A stretch of DNA of 64,000 nucleotides from Methylosinus sp. H3A (GTDB taxonomy: Bacteria; Pseudomonadota; Alphaproteobacteria; Rhizobiales; Beijerinckiaceae), in NCBI RefSeq assembly GCF_015709455.1, contig NZ_JADNQW010000007.1:87544-151543 (forward strand), read 5' to 3'. Positions 16,145 through 25,557 of the stretch are shown in pieces. The translations under genes were made by a program, and so were the position numbers. The stretch's first letter is position 1. Each line of letters starts with the position of its first letter. Below the pieces are notes generated by a model, which was given only the letters and a program-made list of their open reading frames with translations, did no database searches and was not told where the DNA came from.

Positions 16145-18622
16145 ATGAAGTTCCGTGTCCTTACGCTCGCCCTGCTCGCCGGCGCCTCGACGCCGACCCT
16201 CGTTCTCGCGCAATCGGCTCCTCAGCCGCAAAAGCCGGCGCATGACAGCCGCTCTCAGAGCGGCCTCACCGCGGCGCCCACCGACTTCGGCCGCGTCGAC
16301 ATCTATGGCAATGGCGCCGCGGAGGCGGCTCCGGACGGCGTCACGCGCAATGATCTCGGCGGCGGCTTCATGATCGAGGAAGAGGCGGTCAAATCGCGCT
16401 CCACGGTGACGCGCGACGCCATCGCGAAGATGTCGCCAACGTCCAATCCCTATCAGCTCATCAACATGCTGCCAGGCGTCAATGTGTCGAGCCCGGATAA
16501 TTCCGGCCTCAATGGCGGCAACATCACCATTCGCGGCTTCAATAGCGATCAGATCGGTCTCACCATCGAAGGCATGCCCGTCAACGACTCGGGCAATTAC
16601 GCGCTGTTCCCGCAGGAATATGTCGACAGCGAGAACATCGAGCAGATATCGATCGCGCAAGGCTCGCCCGATCTCGACAGCCCGCATATCGGCGCCTCGG
16701 GCGGCGTCATCAACATCTATATGCGCGATCCCTCGAAGCGCCGCGGCGGCTTCGTCGATTTCTCCTACGGCATGCACAATCTCGGCAGGGAGTTCGCGCG
16801 CGTCGAGACAGGCCAGATCGGCGACTTCCGCTCCTATCTGTCCTACTCGCATTACAGCGAGAATCACTGGGTCGGACCCGGCGCCAACAACCGGCACAAT
16901 GTCGAGTTCAAGGGCGTATGGGAGCCGGGCCAAGGCAATCGCGTCAGCCTATCGGTGATCTACAATGACGCGATCAACAATTTCTATCAGAACCCGACAA
17001 TGGGCTCCTATAATCTGCTGGGCGCGAAATCCGCCGGCTTCAACTCCGCGCTTCCTCTCAGCTTCTTTGCGCCCTCCGCCGCTTCGCCGCCGGCGAGCTG
17101 GGACCGCACCGCCAATCAGGCGGGCCTCTATTACAAGCTGCGCATAAATCCGTTCAAAAATCTCATCGTCAGCGCGCCGTCGACCTTTGCGGTCGACAAC
17201 AACATCACTTATGACGCCATTCCCTATTTCTGGTATGGCTACGGCAATGGCGGCGGCACCGCCAGCGCGACGGAGAATAATTTCTTCTACGGTCGCTTCA
17301 ATGTCGGCGCAGCGGATTACAATGGCAATGGCGCGGTGATCGCCAATGATCGCGGCCTCCTCTACAATCCTTCTGTCACCGAGACGCTACGGCCCGGCCT
17401 CATCAACAAGCTCACTTTCCAATTCGAAAATCACAAGCTGCAGCTCGGCTACTGGTTCGAATACGCCAACCACCGCCAGACCGCGCCCTATGCGTTTCTC
17501 AATGCGAGCGGCGGCGTCGTCGATCCCTATGTCGATTCCGGCGCGATCTCGCTGCCCGGCGTCGGAACGCTGGAACGGCGCGACCAGCTCACGCAGACTG
17601 TCACCAATATGGGCTTCGTCGGCGACAACTGGTCCCTGCTCGACGACAAGCTCTCGATCGAATCGGGCGTGAAGGTCTCTTCGATCCATCGCTCCGTCTA
17701 TAATTTCCTACCCGGCGTCACACCGCTCGTCACGCAGAGCGATCTCGTCGCCTTGCCGCAGGCCGGCTTCCGTTATCGCTTTTGGGACGATCATCAGATC
17801 TACGCGTCGGTCGGCACATCGTTCAAAGCGACGCCCAATTTCGCGCTGGCCGACTCGGCCTCCAACTCCAATGGCCGCATCACGCCCTATAATCGGCTCG
17901 CGCCGGAACAGAGCGTCACGGTCGAGGTCGGCCATCGCTACCAGGGCAAGGATTTCGCCACCGCGCTCGCGCTCTATGGCGCGCATTACGTCAACCGCCA
18001 AGTCTCGACCTTCGCGCTCTTTCCAGGCTCCACCGCCTCGCAATCGACGACGATCAACGCTGGCGCGGTCGATCTCTGGGGCGTCTCCTTCGAGGCGGGC
18101 ACGCGGCGCATCTATAATTTCCGTCCCTATATGTCGGCCAATTATCTGCAAACCCGCCTGCTCGACGACCTCTCCACGACGGCGACGGCCCCGGTCGGCG
18201 CGGGCCTTCCCTCGGTCGCGGACATTCTGCCGACGAAGGGCAAGCACCTGCCGCGCGCGCCTCAATGGACGGCCGCCTTCGGCCTCGACTATGATGACGA
18301 TCATCTGTTCGGCAATCTCGGCGTCAAGGTCATCAGCCGGCAATATTCGACGTTCACCAATGACGAATCGATCCCGGCCTATGGTCGTCTCGATGCGGCG
18401 ATCGGCTATCGCTTCGACGACATCGCCTTCGGCAAGCGCCCAGAGCTGCGCGTGAATTTCTACAATATCACCAGCACTCACTCGCTTTCCGGTATAAACG
18501 GCGTCCAGGCCAATGCACGGCCGACGATCGGCCGCTACGGCAATGTCATACCGACCAGCGCGCCGACCTACTACGTCGGCCAGGGCTTCTCGGCGACGGC
18601 GACCTTCTCGATGGGCTTTTGA
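16145..18622 (+). CDS. TonB-dependent receptor of the dedicated TonB island
   Basis: The 825-residue product has a signal peptide (MKFRVLTLALLAGASTPTLV...LAQ), a plug domain (NPYQLINMLPGVNVSSPDNS, NITIRGFNSDQIGLTIEGMP, IEQISIAQGSPDLDSPHIGA) and a 22-strand barrel ending in FSATATFSMGF with the terminal Phe needed for assembly. There is no STN domain. The substrate cannot be read from sequence. Its operon partners, a private TonB-ExbBD set and a periplasmic cyclic-nucleotide phosphodiesterase/nucleotidase, suggest a phosphorylated nucleoside or another organophosphate (inference). Confidence 0.9.
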   Translation: MKFRVLTLALLAGASTPTLVLAQSAPQPQKPAHDSRSQSGLTAAPTDFGRVDIYGNGAAEAAPDGVTRNDLGGGFMIEEEAVKSRSTVTRDAIAKMSPTSNPYQLINMLPGVNVSSPDNSGLNGGNITIRGFNSDQIGLTIEGMPVNDSGNYALFPQEYVDSENIEQISIAQGSPDLDSPHIGASGGVINIYMRDPSKRRGGFVDFSYGMHNLGREFARVETGQIGDFRSYLSYSHYSENHWVGPGANNRHNVEFKGVWEPGQGNRVSLSVIYNDAINNFYQNPTMGSYNLLGAKSAGFNSALPLSFFAPSAASPPASWDRTANQAGLYYKLRINPFKNLIVSAPSTFAVDNNITYDAIPYFWYGYGNGGGTASATENNFFYGRFNVGAADYNGNGAVIANDRGLLYNPSVTETLRPGLINKLTFQFENHKLQLGYWFEYANHRQTAPYAFLNASGGVVDPYVDSGAISLPGVGTLERRDQLTQTVTNMGFVGDNWSLLDDKLSIESGVKVSSIHRSVYNFLPGVTPLVTQSDLVALPQAGFRYRFWDDHQIYASVGTSFKATPNFALADSASNSNGRITPYNRLAPEQSVTVEVGHRYQGKDFATALALYGAHYVNRQVSTFALFPGSTASQSTTINAGAVDLWGVSFEAGTRRIYNFRPYMSANYLQTRLLDDLSTTATAPVGAGLPSVADILPTKGKHLPRAPQWTAAFGLDYDDDHLFGNLGVKVISRQYSTFTNDESIPAYGRLDAAIGYRFDDIAFGKRPELRVNFYNITSTHSLSGINGVQANARPTIGRYGNVIPTSAPTYYVGQGFSATATFSMGF

Positions 18623-18624
18623 CC

Positions 18625-19236
18625 ATGCAGATCGATCACGCCTTCTTTCACGAAATCTGCATCGACATTCTCTACGGATGCCTGGCTCTGCTCGCCTTCG
18701 TGCTCATCGAGCGGCTCGTCTATTATGCTTTGCTGGCGTTGCGCTCCCGCAGGATCAGCGCCGCGATAAAAGCCCATGCGCTCGGAACCTCGACGACGCC
18801 GAAGCCCTTCGGCCCCGACGAGTTGAGCCGCAGCTTCGCCGAATATGTCGCCGCGCAGAACGAGCCCGGCTGCACGCGCGCCCGCGTCGAGGATCTGTCC
18901 TCGGCGCTATTCATCCGTGTCGACGCCAAAGTCAGCGCGCGTCTGTGGATGCTCGACACCATCGTCACCGCGGCGCCGCTTCTCGGTCTGCTCGGCACGA
19001 TCCTCGGCATCATGGACACGTTCAACGCGCTGTCGTCGGGCGGCGTCTCCGATCCGGCGGCGGTCAGCCGCGGCATCGCCGCCGCCCTCGTCGCTACGGC
19101 GGTCGGCATCGGCACGGCGCTCATCGGGCTGATCGCGCATAATCTGCTGCATCGCCAAGCCGACGTCATCATCGACGGCTTCAAATGCGCGCTGCTCGCC
19201 GCGACGCGCGACAGATTGCCGGCAGCGGCGGAATAG
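18625..19236 (+). CDS. exbB: ExbB/TolQ/MotA-type proton channel protein
   Basis: The 203-residue product (ATG 18625, two bases after the receptor stop) has three hydrophobic segments: ILYGCLALLAFVLIERLVYY, LDTIVTAAPLLGLLGTILGI (the signature GLLGTVxG-type helix) and GIAAALVATAVGIGTALIGL. This is the ExbB pattern. It forms the inner-membrane motor with the ExbD encoded at the head of the island. Confidence 0.9.
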   Translation: MQIDHAFFHEICIDILYGCLALLAFVLIERLVYYALLALRSRRISAAIKAHALGTSTTPKPFGPDELSRSFAEYVAAQNEPGCTRARVEDLSSALFIRVDAKVSARLWMLDTIVTAAPLLGLLGTILGIMDTFNALSSGGVSDPAAVSRGIAAALVATAVGIGTALIGLIAHNLLHRQADVIIDGFKCALLAATRDRLPAAAE

Positions 19237-19264
19237 GAACGCGCAAGCCCGTGGGGAAACGCTC

Positions 19265-21172
19265 ATGCCCATCACGCGACGCGAGCTTCTTGCAGGGGGT
19301 GCGGCGCTCACCGCGAATTTTCCCACCATTGCGCGCGCGGCGACGCGCGTCCAGCTGCGTCTGCTCGAGACCTCCGACCTGCATATGTTCGTGCTGGACT
19401 GGGATTATTATCACGCGCGGCCCGACCCGACCGTCGGGCTGAACAAGATCGCGAGCCTCGTCGCCGAGGCGCGCGCGCAAACGCAAGATGCGCTGCTTTT
19501 CGACAATGGCGATCTTCTTCAGGGCAGCCCGCTCGGCGATTATGTCGCGCGGCTGGGGGGACTGGGCCCGGGCGCGCATCCCGTCTTCCGCGCGATGAAT
19601 CACATGCGCTATGACGTGGCGACGCCGGGCAATCACGAATTCAACTTCGGATTGGACTTTCTCGAGCGCGCGCTCTCCGGAGCCGCCTTCCCCTATGTCG
19701 GCGCCAATATCGAACGCGCCGATGGCTCGGCCTTTCTGCCGCCCTTCCGCATTCTCACGCGGCGGCTCATGGATGACGGCGGCGTCTCGCGCGAATTGCG
19801 GATCGGCGTCATCGGCTTCGCGCCGCCGCAGATCATGATCTGGGACAAGGCCCACCTCGAAGGGCGCCTGCGCTGCGGCGACATGGTCGCTGCGGCGCGC
19901 CGGCATGTGCCCATTTTGCGCGCGCAATGCGATATTCTGGTCGCGCTCTGCCATTCCGGAATCGACGCCCGCGCCGCGGCCGGCGCCGAGAACGCCTGTC
20001 TTCAGATTGCCGCTATTCCCGGCGTCGACGCGATCATGATGGGACACGCCCACCGCGTTTTTCCTGGACCAGATTACACCGGCGTCGAGGGCGTCGACGC
20101 CGAGCGCGGGACGCTCGCCGGAGTCCCGGCGGTGATGCCGGGCTTCTGGGGCAGCCATCTCGGCGTCATCGATCTGACGCTCGCGCGCGACGGCGACCGT
20201 TGGACCGTCGACCGATTTCGGACAGAGGCACGGCCGATCTATCAGCGGGAGACGGGCAAAGTCATCGCGCTCGCTGACGCCGATCCCACGATCGCGACGA
20301 TCGTCGCGGCCGAGCATGACGCGACGCGACGTTGGGTCGACGAGCCGATCGGCGAGATCGCGACTCCGCTTTTCTCTTATTTCGTCTGGATCGGGATCGA
20401 TCCCGTCGGCGCGCTCGTCAATGCCGCGCAGCTCGCCTATGTGCGCCCGCTGCTCGAGGGAACGCCTCATGCGGGGCTTCCATTGCTCTCCGCGATCGCG
20501 CCGTTTCGGGCGGGCTACACACCCGACTCCTATATAGATCTCGGCCCCGGGCCCGTGGCGCTGCGCGATGTCGCCGATATCTACCCCTATCCCAATGCGC
20601 TGGTCGCCGTGCGCGTTACCGGCGCCGCGCTGCGCGAGTGGCTGGAATGCGCGGCGCGCGTCTTCCGCCGCGTCGATCGCGATGCAACGGGGCCGCAACT
20701 CCTGATCGATCGCCGCACACCTTCCTATCATTTCGATGTCATAGCCGGCCTCCAATATCGCATCGACCTCTCGGCGCCGGCGCGCTACGACGCGAGCGGC
20801 AATCTCCGCCCGGACGCCGCGCGCATCGTCGATCTGCGCTACGGTGGCAGCGCAGTCGACCCCGCGCAAGAATTCATCGTCGTGACGAATAATTACCGCG
20901 CTGACGGCGGAGGCAAGTTTCCTGGTCTCGACGGAAGAAGCGTCGTGCTGCGCGCCCCGGATTCCAATCGCGACGCCGTCGAGCGCTTCCTGCGCAGGGG
21001 CGGCGCCATTCCGGACGCGAGACCCTGGTCCTTCGCGCCGCTCGGTCGGCGCGTCACCATCGCCTTCGACTCCGCGCCAGCGGCCGTCCGTCGCCTCGCC
21101 GAAACGCCCGGCCTGCGCGCCACGACGCGAGAGGATGCGGGCTATTTGCGCTACGAATACGATCTCGCGTGA
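19265..21172 (+). CDS. cpdB: Periplasmic 2',3'-cyclic-nucleotide phosphodiesterase / 3'-nucleotidase-like
   Basis: The 635-residue product begins with a Tat-like leader (TRRELLAGGAAL). The metallophosphatase domain has the dimetal motifs LETSDLHMFVLDWDYY, LFDNGDLLQGSP, ATPGNHEFNFG, LVALCHSGIDA and IMMGHAHRVF. The C-terminal nucleotidase domain carries IAPFRAGYTPDSYIDLGPGP, DIYPYPNALVAVRVTGAALR and a substrate-type patch FIVVTNNYRADGGGKFPG, typical of CpdB. The enzyme hydrolyses cyclic nucleotides and 3'-nucleotides in the periplasm. It is the last gene of the TonB island, 28 bases after exbB with a GGGGAAA ribosome-binding site. Confidence 0.88.
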   Translation: MPITRRELLAGGAALTANFPTIARAATRVQLRLLETSDLHMFVLDWDYYHARPDPTVGLNKIASLVAEARAQTQDALLFDNGDLLQGSPLGDYVARLGGLGPGAHPVFRAMNHMRYDVATPGNHEFNFGLDFLERALSGAAFPYVGANIERADGSAFLPPFRILTRRLMDDGGVSRELRIGVIGFAPPQIMIWDKAHLEGRLRCGDMVAAARRHVPILRAQCDILVALCHSGIDARAAAGAENACLQIAAIPGVDAIMMGHAHRVFPGPDYTGVEGVDAERGTLAGVPAVMPGFWGSHLGVIDLTLARDGDRWTVDRFRTEARPIYQRETGKVIALADADPTIATIVAAEHDATRRWVDEPIGEIATPLFSYFVWIGIDPVGALVNAAQLAYVRPLLEGTPHAGLPLLSAIAPFRAGYTPDSYIDLGPGPVALRDVADIYPYPNALVAVRVTGAALREWLECAARVFRRVDRDATGPQLLIDRRTPSYHFDVIAGLQYRIDLSAPARYDASGNLRPDAARIVDLRYGGSAVDPAQEFIVVTNNYRADGGGKFPGLDGRSVVLRAPDSNRDAVERFLRRGGAIPDARPWSFAPLGRRVTIAFDSAPAAVRRLAETPGLRATTREDAGYLRYEYDLA

Positions 21173-21367
21173 CCCCCATGTCGAGCGCCGAGGCGACCCG
21201 GCATCCGGCATACGCGCTCTGTCGATCGAATTGCCGACGGTGAGCGAGGCGACGACCTGGCCGGCGTCGATGATCGCCCGCATGCGAATGCCCTTCTCGG
21301 TGCTGACGTGCCCCTGAAAAATCCCACCAGTATCGATTAGAGTCCGGCCGATTGCAGGACGGACACG

Positions 21368-21700
21368 ATGAAGAAGAAACGGTTCACGGAAGAGCAGATC
21401 ATCGGGATTTTGCGGGAGCAGGAAGCCGGCGCGAAGGCGGCGGACCTCGCGCGCAAATACGCGGTTTCGGAGACGACGCTCTACAATTGGAAGGCCAAAT
21501 TCGGCGGCATGGACGTTTCCGAGGCCAAGCGGCTGAAGGCGCTGGAGGAGGAAAACGCGCGTCTGAAGAAGCTCTTGGCCGATCAGATGCTCGATGCGGC
21601 GGCGCTTCGCGAGCTCCTGGGAAAAAATGGTAGGGCCCGCCTCGAGCGCGAAGCCGTCGCGCACCTTCGGGCCGTCATGGGCCTGTCGGAACGTCGGGCC
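21368..21700 (+). pseudogene. IS407-type transposase OrfA region
   Basis: The frame gives MKKKRFTEEQIIGILREQEA, a helix-turn-helix (ADLARKYAVSETTLYNWKAK) and a leucine-zipper-like coil (ALEEENARLKKLLADQMLDA), as in IS407-group OrfA. At the usual end (LLGKNG, an A6 run at about 21624) the frame runs on into the OrfB-type AVAHLRAVMGLSERRAC and is then broken by the 17-bp duplication. Confidence 0.85.
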
Positions 21701-21719
21701 TGTCGGAACGTCGGGCCTG
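21686..21719 (+). repeat. 17-bp tandem duplication inside the IS3 transposase
   Basis: The unit TCGGAACGTCGGGCCTG occurs twice without a gap (21686-21702, 21703-21719). Removing one copy joins LSERRAC directly to RIVAIDRKTARYTS in one frame, so the duplication is a frame-destroying mutation after insertion. Confidence 0.95.
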
Positions 21720-22258
21720 CCGGATCGTCGCCATCGATCGCAAGACGGCGCGCTACACGTCGAAGCGTCCGGCCGACGCCGAGCTTCGCGCCGAGCTGCG
21801 CGATCTCGCCAATGCGCGTCGGCGCTTCGGCTACCGGCGGCTGTTCGTCTTGCTTCGGCATCGGGGCGAGCGCTCGGGCAAGAACCGCATCTATCGGCTC
21901 TACCGCGAGGAAGGGCTGACGGTGAGGAAGCGCCACGCGCGCCGCCGCGCCGTGGGAACAAGGGCGCCGATTGTCGTCGAGGCGAAGCCGAATGCCCGAT
22001 GGTCTCTCGACTTCATGCACGACCAGCTCGCCAGCGGACGACGATTCCGCATCCTCAACATCGTCGACGACGTAACGCGTGAATGCCTGGCGGCGATCCC
22101 GGACACGTCGATCTCCGGCAAGCGGGTGGCGCGCGAGCTGTCGGCGCTGATCGAAAGGCGCGGCAAGCCCGGCATAATCGTTTCCGACAATGGGACGGAG
22201 TTCACCTCGAACGCCGTCCTGTCCTGGTCGGAGGCGAACAAGGTCGAATGGCATTTCA
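21718..22258 (+). pseudogene. IS407-type transposase OrfB, N-terminal and central part
   Basis: This frame encodes RRFGYRRLFVLLRHRG, the DDE-type blocks WSLDFMHDQLASGRRFRILN and GIIVSDNGTEFTSN, and stops matching at KVEWHFI where the inner element begins. The missing C-terminal part continues at 23435. Confidence 0.88.
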
Positions 22259-23429
22259 TACGGGTTCCGGCTGATTGACTCGGCGACGGGGATTCCCGGG
22301 GCGAATCGAAGTAGCTAAGCTGTATCGCCATGAATCGCTGGAGGCGGGTCATGGCGACGATAGCTGCGCATTTGAGCGTCGATGCGTTGCGTGAACGGTA
22401 TGTTTCGAGTTCGAACGCGCGCGAGGCGCGGCATTTCCATGCGATCTGGCTGCTCGCCAAGGGCCACACGCTCGGCGAAGTCGCCGAGATGACGTCCTTT
22501 GCCCAGCGCTGGATCGAGCAACTCGCGGCGCGCTACAACGCAGAAGGACCGGAGTCTCTCGGCGACTTGCGCCGGCGCAACGGCTCGACGGCGACGGTGT
22601 TGAAGCCCGATCTGCTCGCCGAGCTGCGCGTTCGGCTGAACGAGCCCCCCGACGACGGAGGCTTGTGGACGAGCGCGAAAGTCGCGGCTTTTCTCGCGCG
22701 CGAATTGGGGCTGGAGAAAGTTGCGGTTCAGCGCGGCTGGGAAGCGCTGAAAGCCTGCGGCATGTCGATCCAGGCTCCACGCCCCAAAAATCCGAAGGTG
22801 GCTTCGCCCGAGGAGGCGGCGGCGTTCAAAAAAACCTCGAAGACGCCGTCGCGGAGGAAGCCGCGAAGCATCCAGAGCGATCGGTCGAGGTCTTCGCCAG
22901 CGACGAGCACAGGCCGGCCTGAAACCGGTCACGCGGCGCGTCTGGGCGCCCGTCGGCGAGCGGCCGATCGCGCATGGCCATCATCGCTTCGACTGGCTCT
23001 ATGTGACCGCCTTCGTCTCGCCGGCGAGCGGCGAGACCTTCTGGTACGTGCACGACGGCGTCTCGAAGCCGTTTTTCGCGGCGCTGCTCGAGACCTTCGC
23101 GCGCGAAGCCAAGGCCGGCGTCGATCGCACGATCGTGCTCGTCATCGACAACGCCGGCTGGCACGGCGAGGCTGGTCTGAGCGTGCCGGATGGCGTGCGA
23201 CTGGTTTTTCTGCCGCCCTATACGCCGGAGCTGCAACCCGCCGAGACCTTATGGGCTCTCGTCGACGAGCCGATCGTCAACAAGCACATCGGAACGATAG
23301 AGGAACTCGACGCGATCATCGGCGAAAGATGCGCCGCGCTCGCGAGCGAGCGCGACATCATCAAAAGCCGCGCCGGCTTCCATTGGTGGCCAAAAATCGC
23401 CAAGCCGAAGTAATCAGCCGGAAACCGTA
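22259..23429 (+). mobile_element. IS630-type element inserted in the IS3 transposase
   Basis: The ends are TACGGGTTCCGGCTGATT and the reverse complement TACGGTTTCCGGCTGATT, a 17/18 inverted repeat. The element can be read as flanked by TA on both sides (22259-22260 and 23428-23429), the IS630-type target. Deleting 22259-23429 restores the host frame as [15 protein letters not shown], and a TCA repeat at the junction fits too, so the exact duplication is ambiguous. Confidence 0.85.
22330..23413 (+). pseudogene. IS630-family transposase, three frames
   Basis: The N-terminal part (VDALRERYVSSSNAREARHF, HTLGEVAEMTSFAQRWIEQL) is the winged-helix region in the first frame. At an A7 run (22828-22834) the reading passes to a second frame (KNLEDAVAEEAAKHPERSVE, VFASDEHR), a common programmed-slippage arrangement in this family. 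A second shift near 22915 is needed to reach the third frame, which holds the DDE_3 part: VTAFVSPASGETFWYVHDGV, VLVIDNAGWHGEAG and VFLPPYTPELQPAETLWALV. The second shift is probably a mutation, so the gene looks inactive. Confidence 0.85.
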
Positions 23430-23434
23430 TCATC

Positions 23435-23743
23435 ATGCCGGGCAAGCCGATGCAGAACGGCTTCTGCGAGAGCTTCAACGGCCGCATGCGGGACGAGCTG
23501 CTCAACGAGACGCTGTTCTTCGGCCTCGACCATGCGAGAGAGAAAGTTCGCTCTTGGGTTCACGATTATAACCACCAGCGCCCACACTCTTCCCTCGGCT
23601 ATGCGACGCCGGCGGACTACGCAGCCGCGCTCACCGCAACAGGCGATCGGCTGCGCAACCCGGACCAGCTCCGCCGATCGCCTGTTGCTCACCCCACGCC
23701 CGCGGGCGTATCAACCGCCGGGACTCAACTCGCCGCTGGATGA
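23435..23743 (+). pseudogene. IS407-type transposase OrfB, C-terminal part
   Basis: This frame reads [39 protein letters not shown] and [20 protein letters not shown], the usual OrfB C terminus with the last acidic residue of the DDE triad in ESFNGR. It is separated from the rest of OrfB by the IS630-type insertion. Confidence 0.9.
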
Positions 23744-23761
23744 AACTTCGGGGGCAGGTCA

Positions 23762-24000
23762 GTGCCGCAATCGACCGTGGTGATGATCGAATCCTGCGCC
23801 ACGTCGACGAGACGGCGGGTGAGATCACCGAAGCGATCGCCTGGGCGTCGCCGCGAACATGTCGCTGCGACGCCGATCGTCTCGAACTCGATCTGGCGGC
23901 GGCATCTCAAAGCGCCGCGGCCGGCGTGGATCCTGTTCGAGGTCAACTCCCCCAGTGGCAGCCAGCCATCCTCTGCGATTCGGTTATTCGCGGGCGCGCC
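23762..24000. other. Flank of the IS3 insertion, possible interrupted gene
   Basis: On the minus strand this flank is open, and when the IS3 element and one GTGC copy are removed the frame continues through the left flank (IITTVDCG joined to TEKGIRMRAIIDAGQVVASL) and on into the antisense of cpdB. I do not recognise the product and no start codon with a ribosome-binding site is evident, so it is not called as a gene. Confidence 0.3.
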
Positions 24001-25557
24001 CTATTTGCGCCGGAGCCATGCATTGGGCGCATGGGTGAGATTGCGGCCGTAGAAATCGCAAAACGCCGCATCGATCGTATAGCGGCCGCCTGTCCGGCCG
24101 AGAAACTCGGCAACCGCCCGGTTGGGGCCGTCGTCGAGCTTGCGGTAGATTTCGCCCTCGAGATCGGCGACCGATCCATCCGCGACAACGAGCAAGTCGC
24201 CTGCCCGAAGATAGCGGTCGAAGTAATCGAGCACGGCAATCGTGCTTTCGAAAGCATGGGCGCCGTCTTCGATAACGATCCAGGGGTGCGGCGCTGCAGC
24301 GATCGCATCGGTCGGAAAGGTCGCGTCGGGAGAGAGGCTATCGCCCCGGTGGAAGCCGACCCCCGCCAGTTCGAGTGATGGTGGAGCGCTGTCGATCGTG
24401 ATCAGCCTCGTTTCCGCCAGACCGTGGTTTCGGCATTGGTCGATCAGCCATGCGGCGCTTCCACCCTCGCAAGTCCCAATTTCGATGATCGTCGCGGGGC
24501 GTAATTGCTCGATCGCCTGCATGTAGAGCGCGAGGTCGAACGGAGTCTTCGTGAGCAGCAACCCCCTATAGCGCGTGCGCAAGACGCCCTTCTGGATCGC
24601 GCCGAGCGCTTCTGTCGGCAGATCGACTCGGAAATGGCGGCCGCGAACCGAATGGACGTGGCGCAGAGAATCGAGCGGGCGCGCGAAACCCCTGTGATGG
24701 CGCGCCGCGTCGAGTGTCCCGACGAAATGCGGGTGATAGCTCGGCGGGGAAAACGGCCGCCCGCGGACGGAGATATATTCGGCGTGCATCGCCCCGCGAT
24801 CCTCGGCCGAACCATTGGTGGCCGCGCCGCCATGCGCTTGATGGAAGGTGCCTTCGCCGAGAATCATCCAGGGATGGCCGCCGGATTGTGCGATCACCCG
24901 CTCCCAAAGGTCGAGGTTGACGAAACCTCCTCCCGGCGCCTCGAATCTTTCGTCTAGCCCCCCGAGCGCGTCCCACCGCTCACGGTCCACGAACAAGCCG
25001 TTGGTCTCGTTGATGCAGCCGAACCATCCGGCCTCGGACGATCCTGCGAGCACCGAAATGTCGAACAGGGCGTAGCCATCGTCCCGCCATGGAACCGAGG
25101 CGAGCAGGGCGTCCTCGGCGGCCGCGTCGTAGCCCTGAGCCATCGTCCGCATCTGCACGTCGGGCCCCAGATGAAAGGCGAGCGTGCCGATCGCGCGTGT
25201 GGGGTCGGCGCGCCACGCCTCCAGCGCTCGGCAAACGACGCCGGGTGAGGCCATGCGCGCACCGTCGACCCACAACCCCAGGACACGCCCAGTCAGGCGG
25301 CCCATCGCCTGGTTTATCGCAGCGGCCGGAGAACGCTTGACCACATCGGGCAGCACCACTTTTACGCCAGGCAAGATCGATTGCAGCGCATCTTCGTCGA
25401 TGGGCGGTTCGGATCCATTGTCCAGGACGACGACTTCCCACTCGATCGCCGCGGCGCCGCGCTGGTAGGCGGCCGACAGCGTGTGAAGCGTGCGCGGCAA
25501 TTCACGCGCCATATTATAGACGCAGACGAGGATGCTGAGGTCGGGAACGCTCTTCAC
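24001..25557 (-). CDS. GT2 glycosyltransferase fused to a CmcI-like methyltransferase
   Basis: The product has 518 residues. The N-terminal ~270 residues are a GT-A fold glycosyltransferase (DLSILVCVYNMARELPRTLH, EVVVLDNGSEPPIDE, LGLWVDGARMASPG, FGCINETNGLFVDRERWDAL). The C-terminal ~200 residues are a class I methyltransferase-like domain of the cephalosporin-hydroxylase (CmcI) type (ATIIEIGTCEGGSAAWLID, HPWIVIEDGAHAFESTIAV, LVVADGSV). The start overlaps the stop of the upstream methyltransferase gene by 4 bases (ATGA). It probably adds and methylates a sugar in a cell-surface glycan; the cytoplasm is the likely site. Confidence 0.8.
   Translation of the reverse strand: MKSVPDLSILVCVYNMARELPRTLHTLSAAYQRGAAAIEWEVVVLDNGSEPPIDEDALQSILPGVKVVLPDVVKRSPAAAINQAMGRLTGRVLGLWVDGARMASPGVVCRALEAWRADPTRAIGTLAFHLGPDVQMRTMAQGYDAAAEDALLASVPWRDDGYALFDISVLAGSSEAGWFGCINETNGLFVDRERWDALGGLDERFEAPGGGFVNLDLWERVIAQSGGHPWMILGEGTFHQAHGGAATNGSAEDRGAMHAEYISVRGRPFSPPSYHPHFVGTLDAARHHRGFARPLDSLRHVHSVRGRHFRVDLPTEALGAIQKGVLRTRYRGLLLTKTPFDLALYMQAIEQLRPATIIEIGTCEGGSAAWLIDQCRNHGLAETRLITIDSAPPSLELAGVGFHRGDSLSPDATFPTDAIAAAPHPWIVIEDGAHAFESTIAVLDYFDRYLRAGDLLVVADGSVADLEGEIYRKLDDGPNRAVAEFLGRTGGRYTIDAAFCDFYGRNLTHAPNAWLRRK

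Larger units (their letters stand above)
21304..23761 (+). mobile_element. IS3-family (IS407-type) element interrupted by an IS630-type element
   Basis: The left end TGACGTGCCCCTGAAAAAT and the reverse complement of the right end TGACCTGCCCCCGAAG form imperfect inverted repeats. The element is flanked on both sides by GTGC (21300-21303 and 23762-23765), a 4-bp target duplication as expected for the IS407 group. The transposase is split by another element and has a 17-bp internal duplication, so this copy is dead. Without the inner element it would be about 1.29 kb. Confidence 0.9.

Noticed and set aside
19181..21961. A 926-codon open frame on the minus strand
   Set aside because: It is antisense to the well-supported exbB end, cpdB and IS3 OrfA, is rich in Arg and Ala and shows no domain; typical of GC-rich coding DNA.
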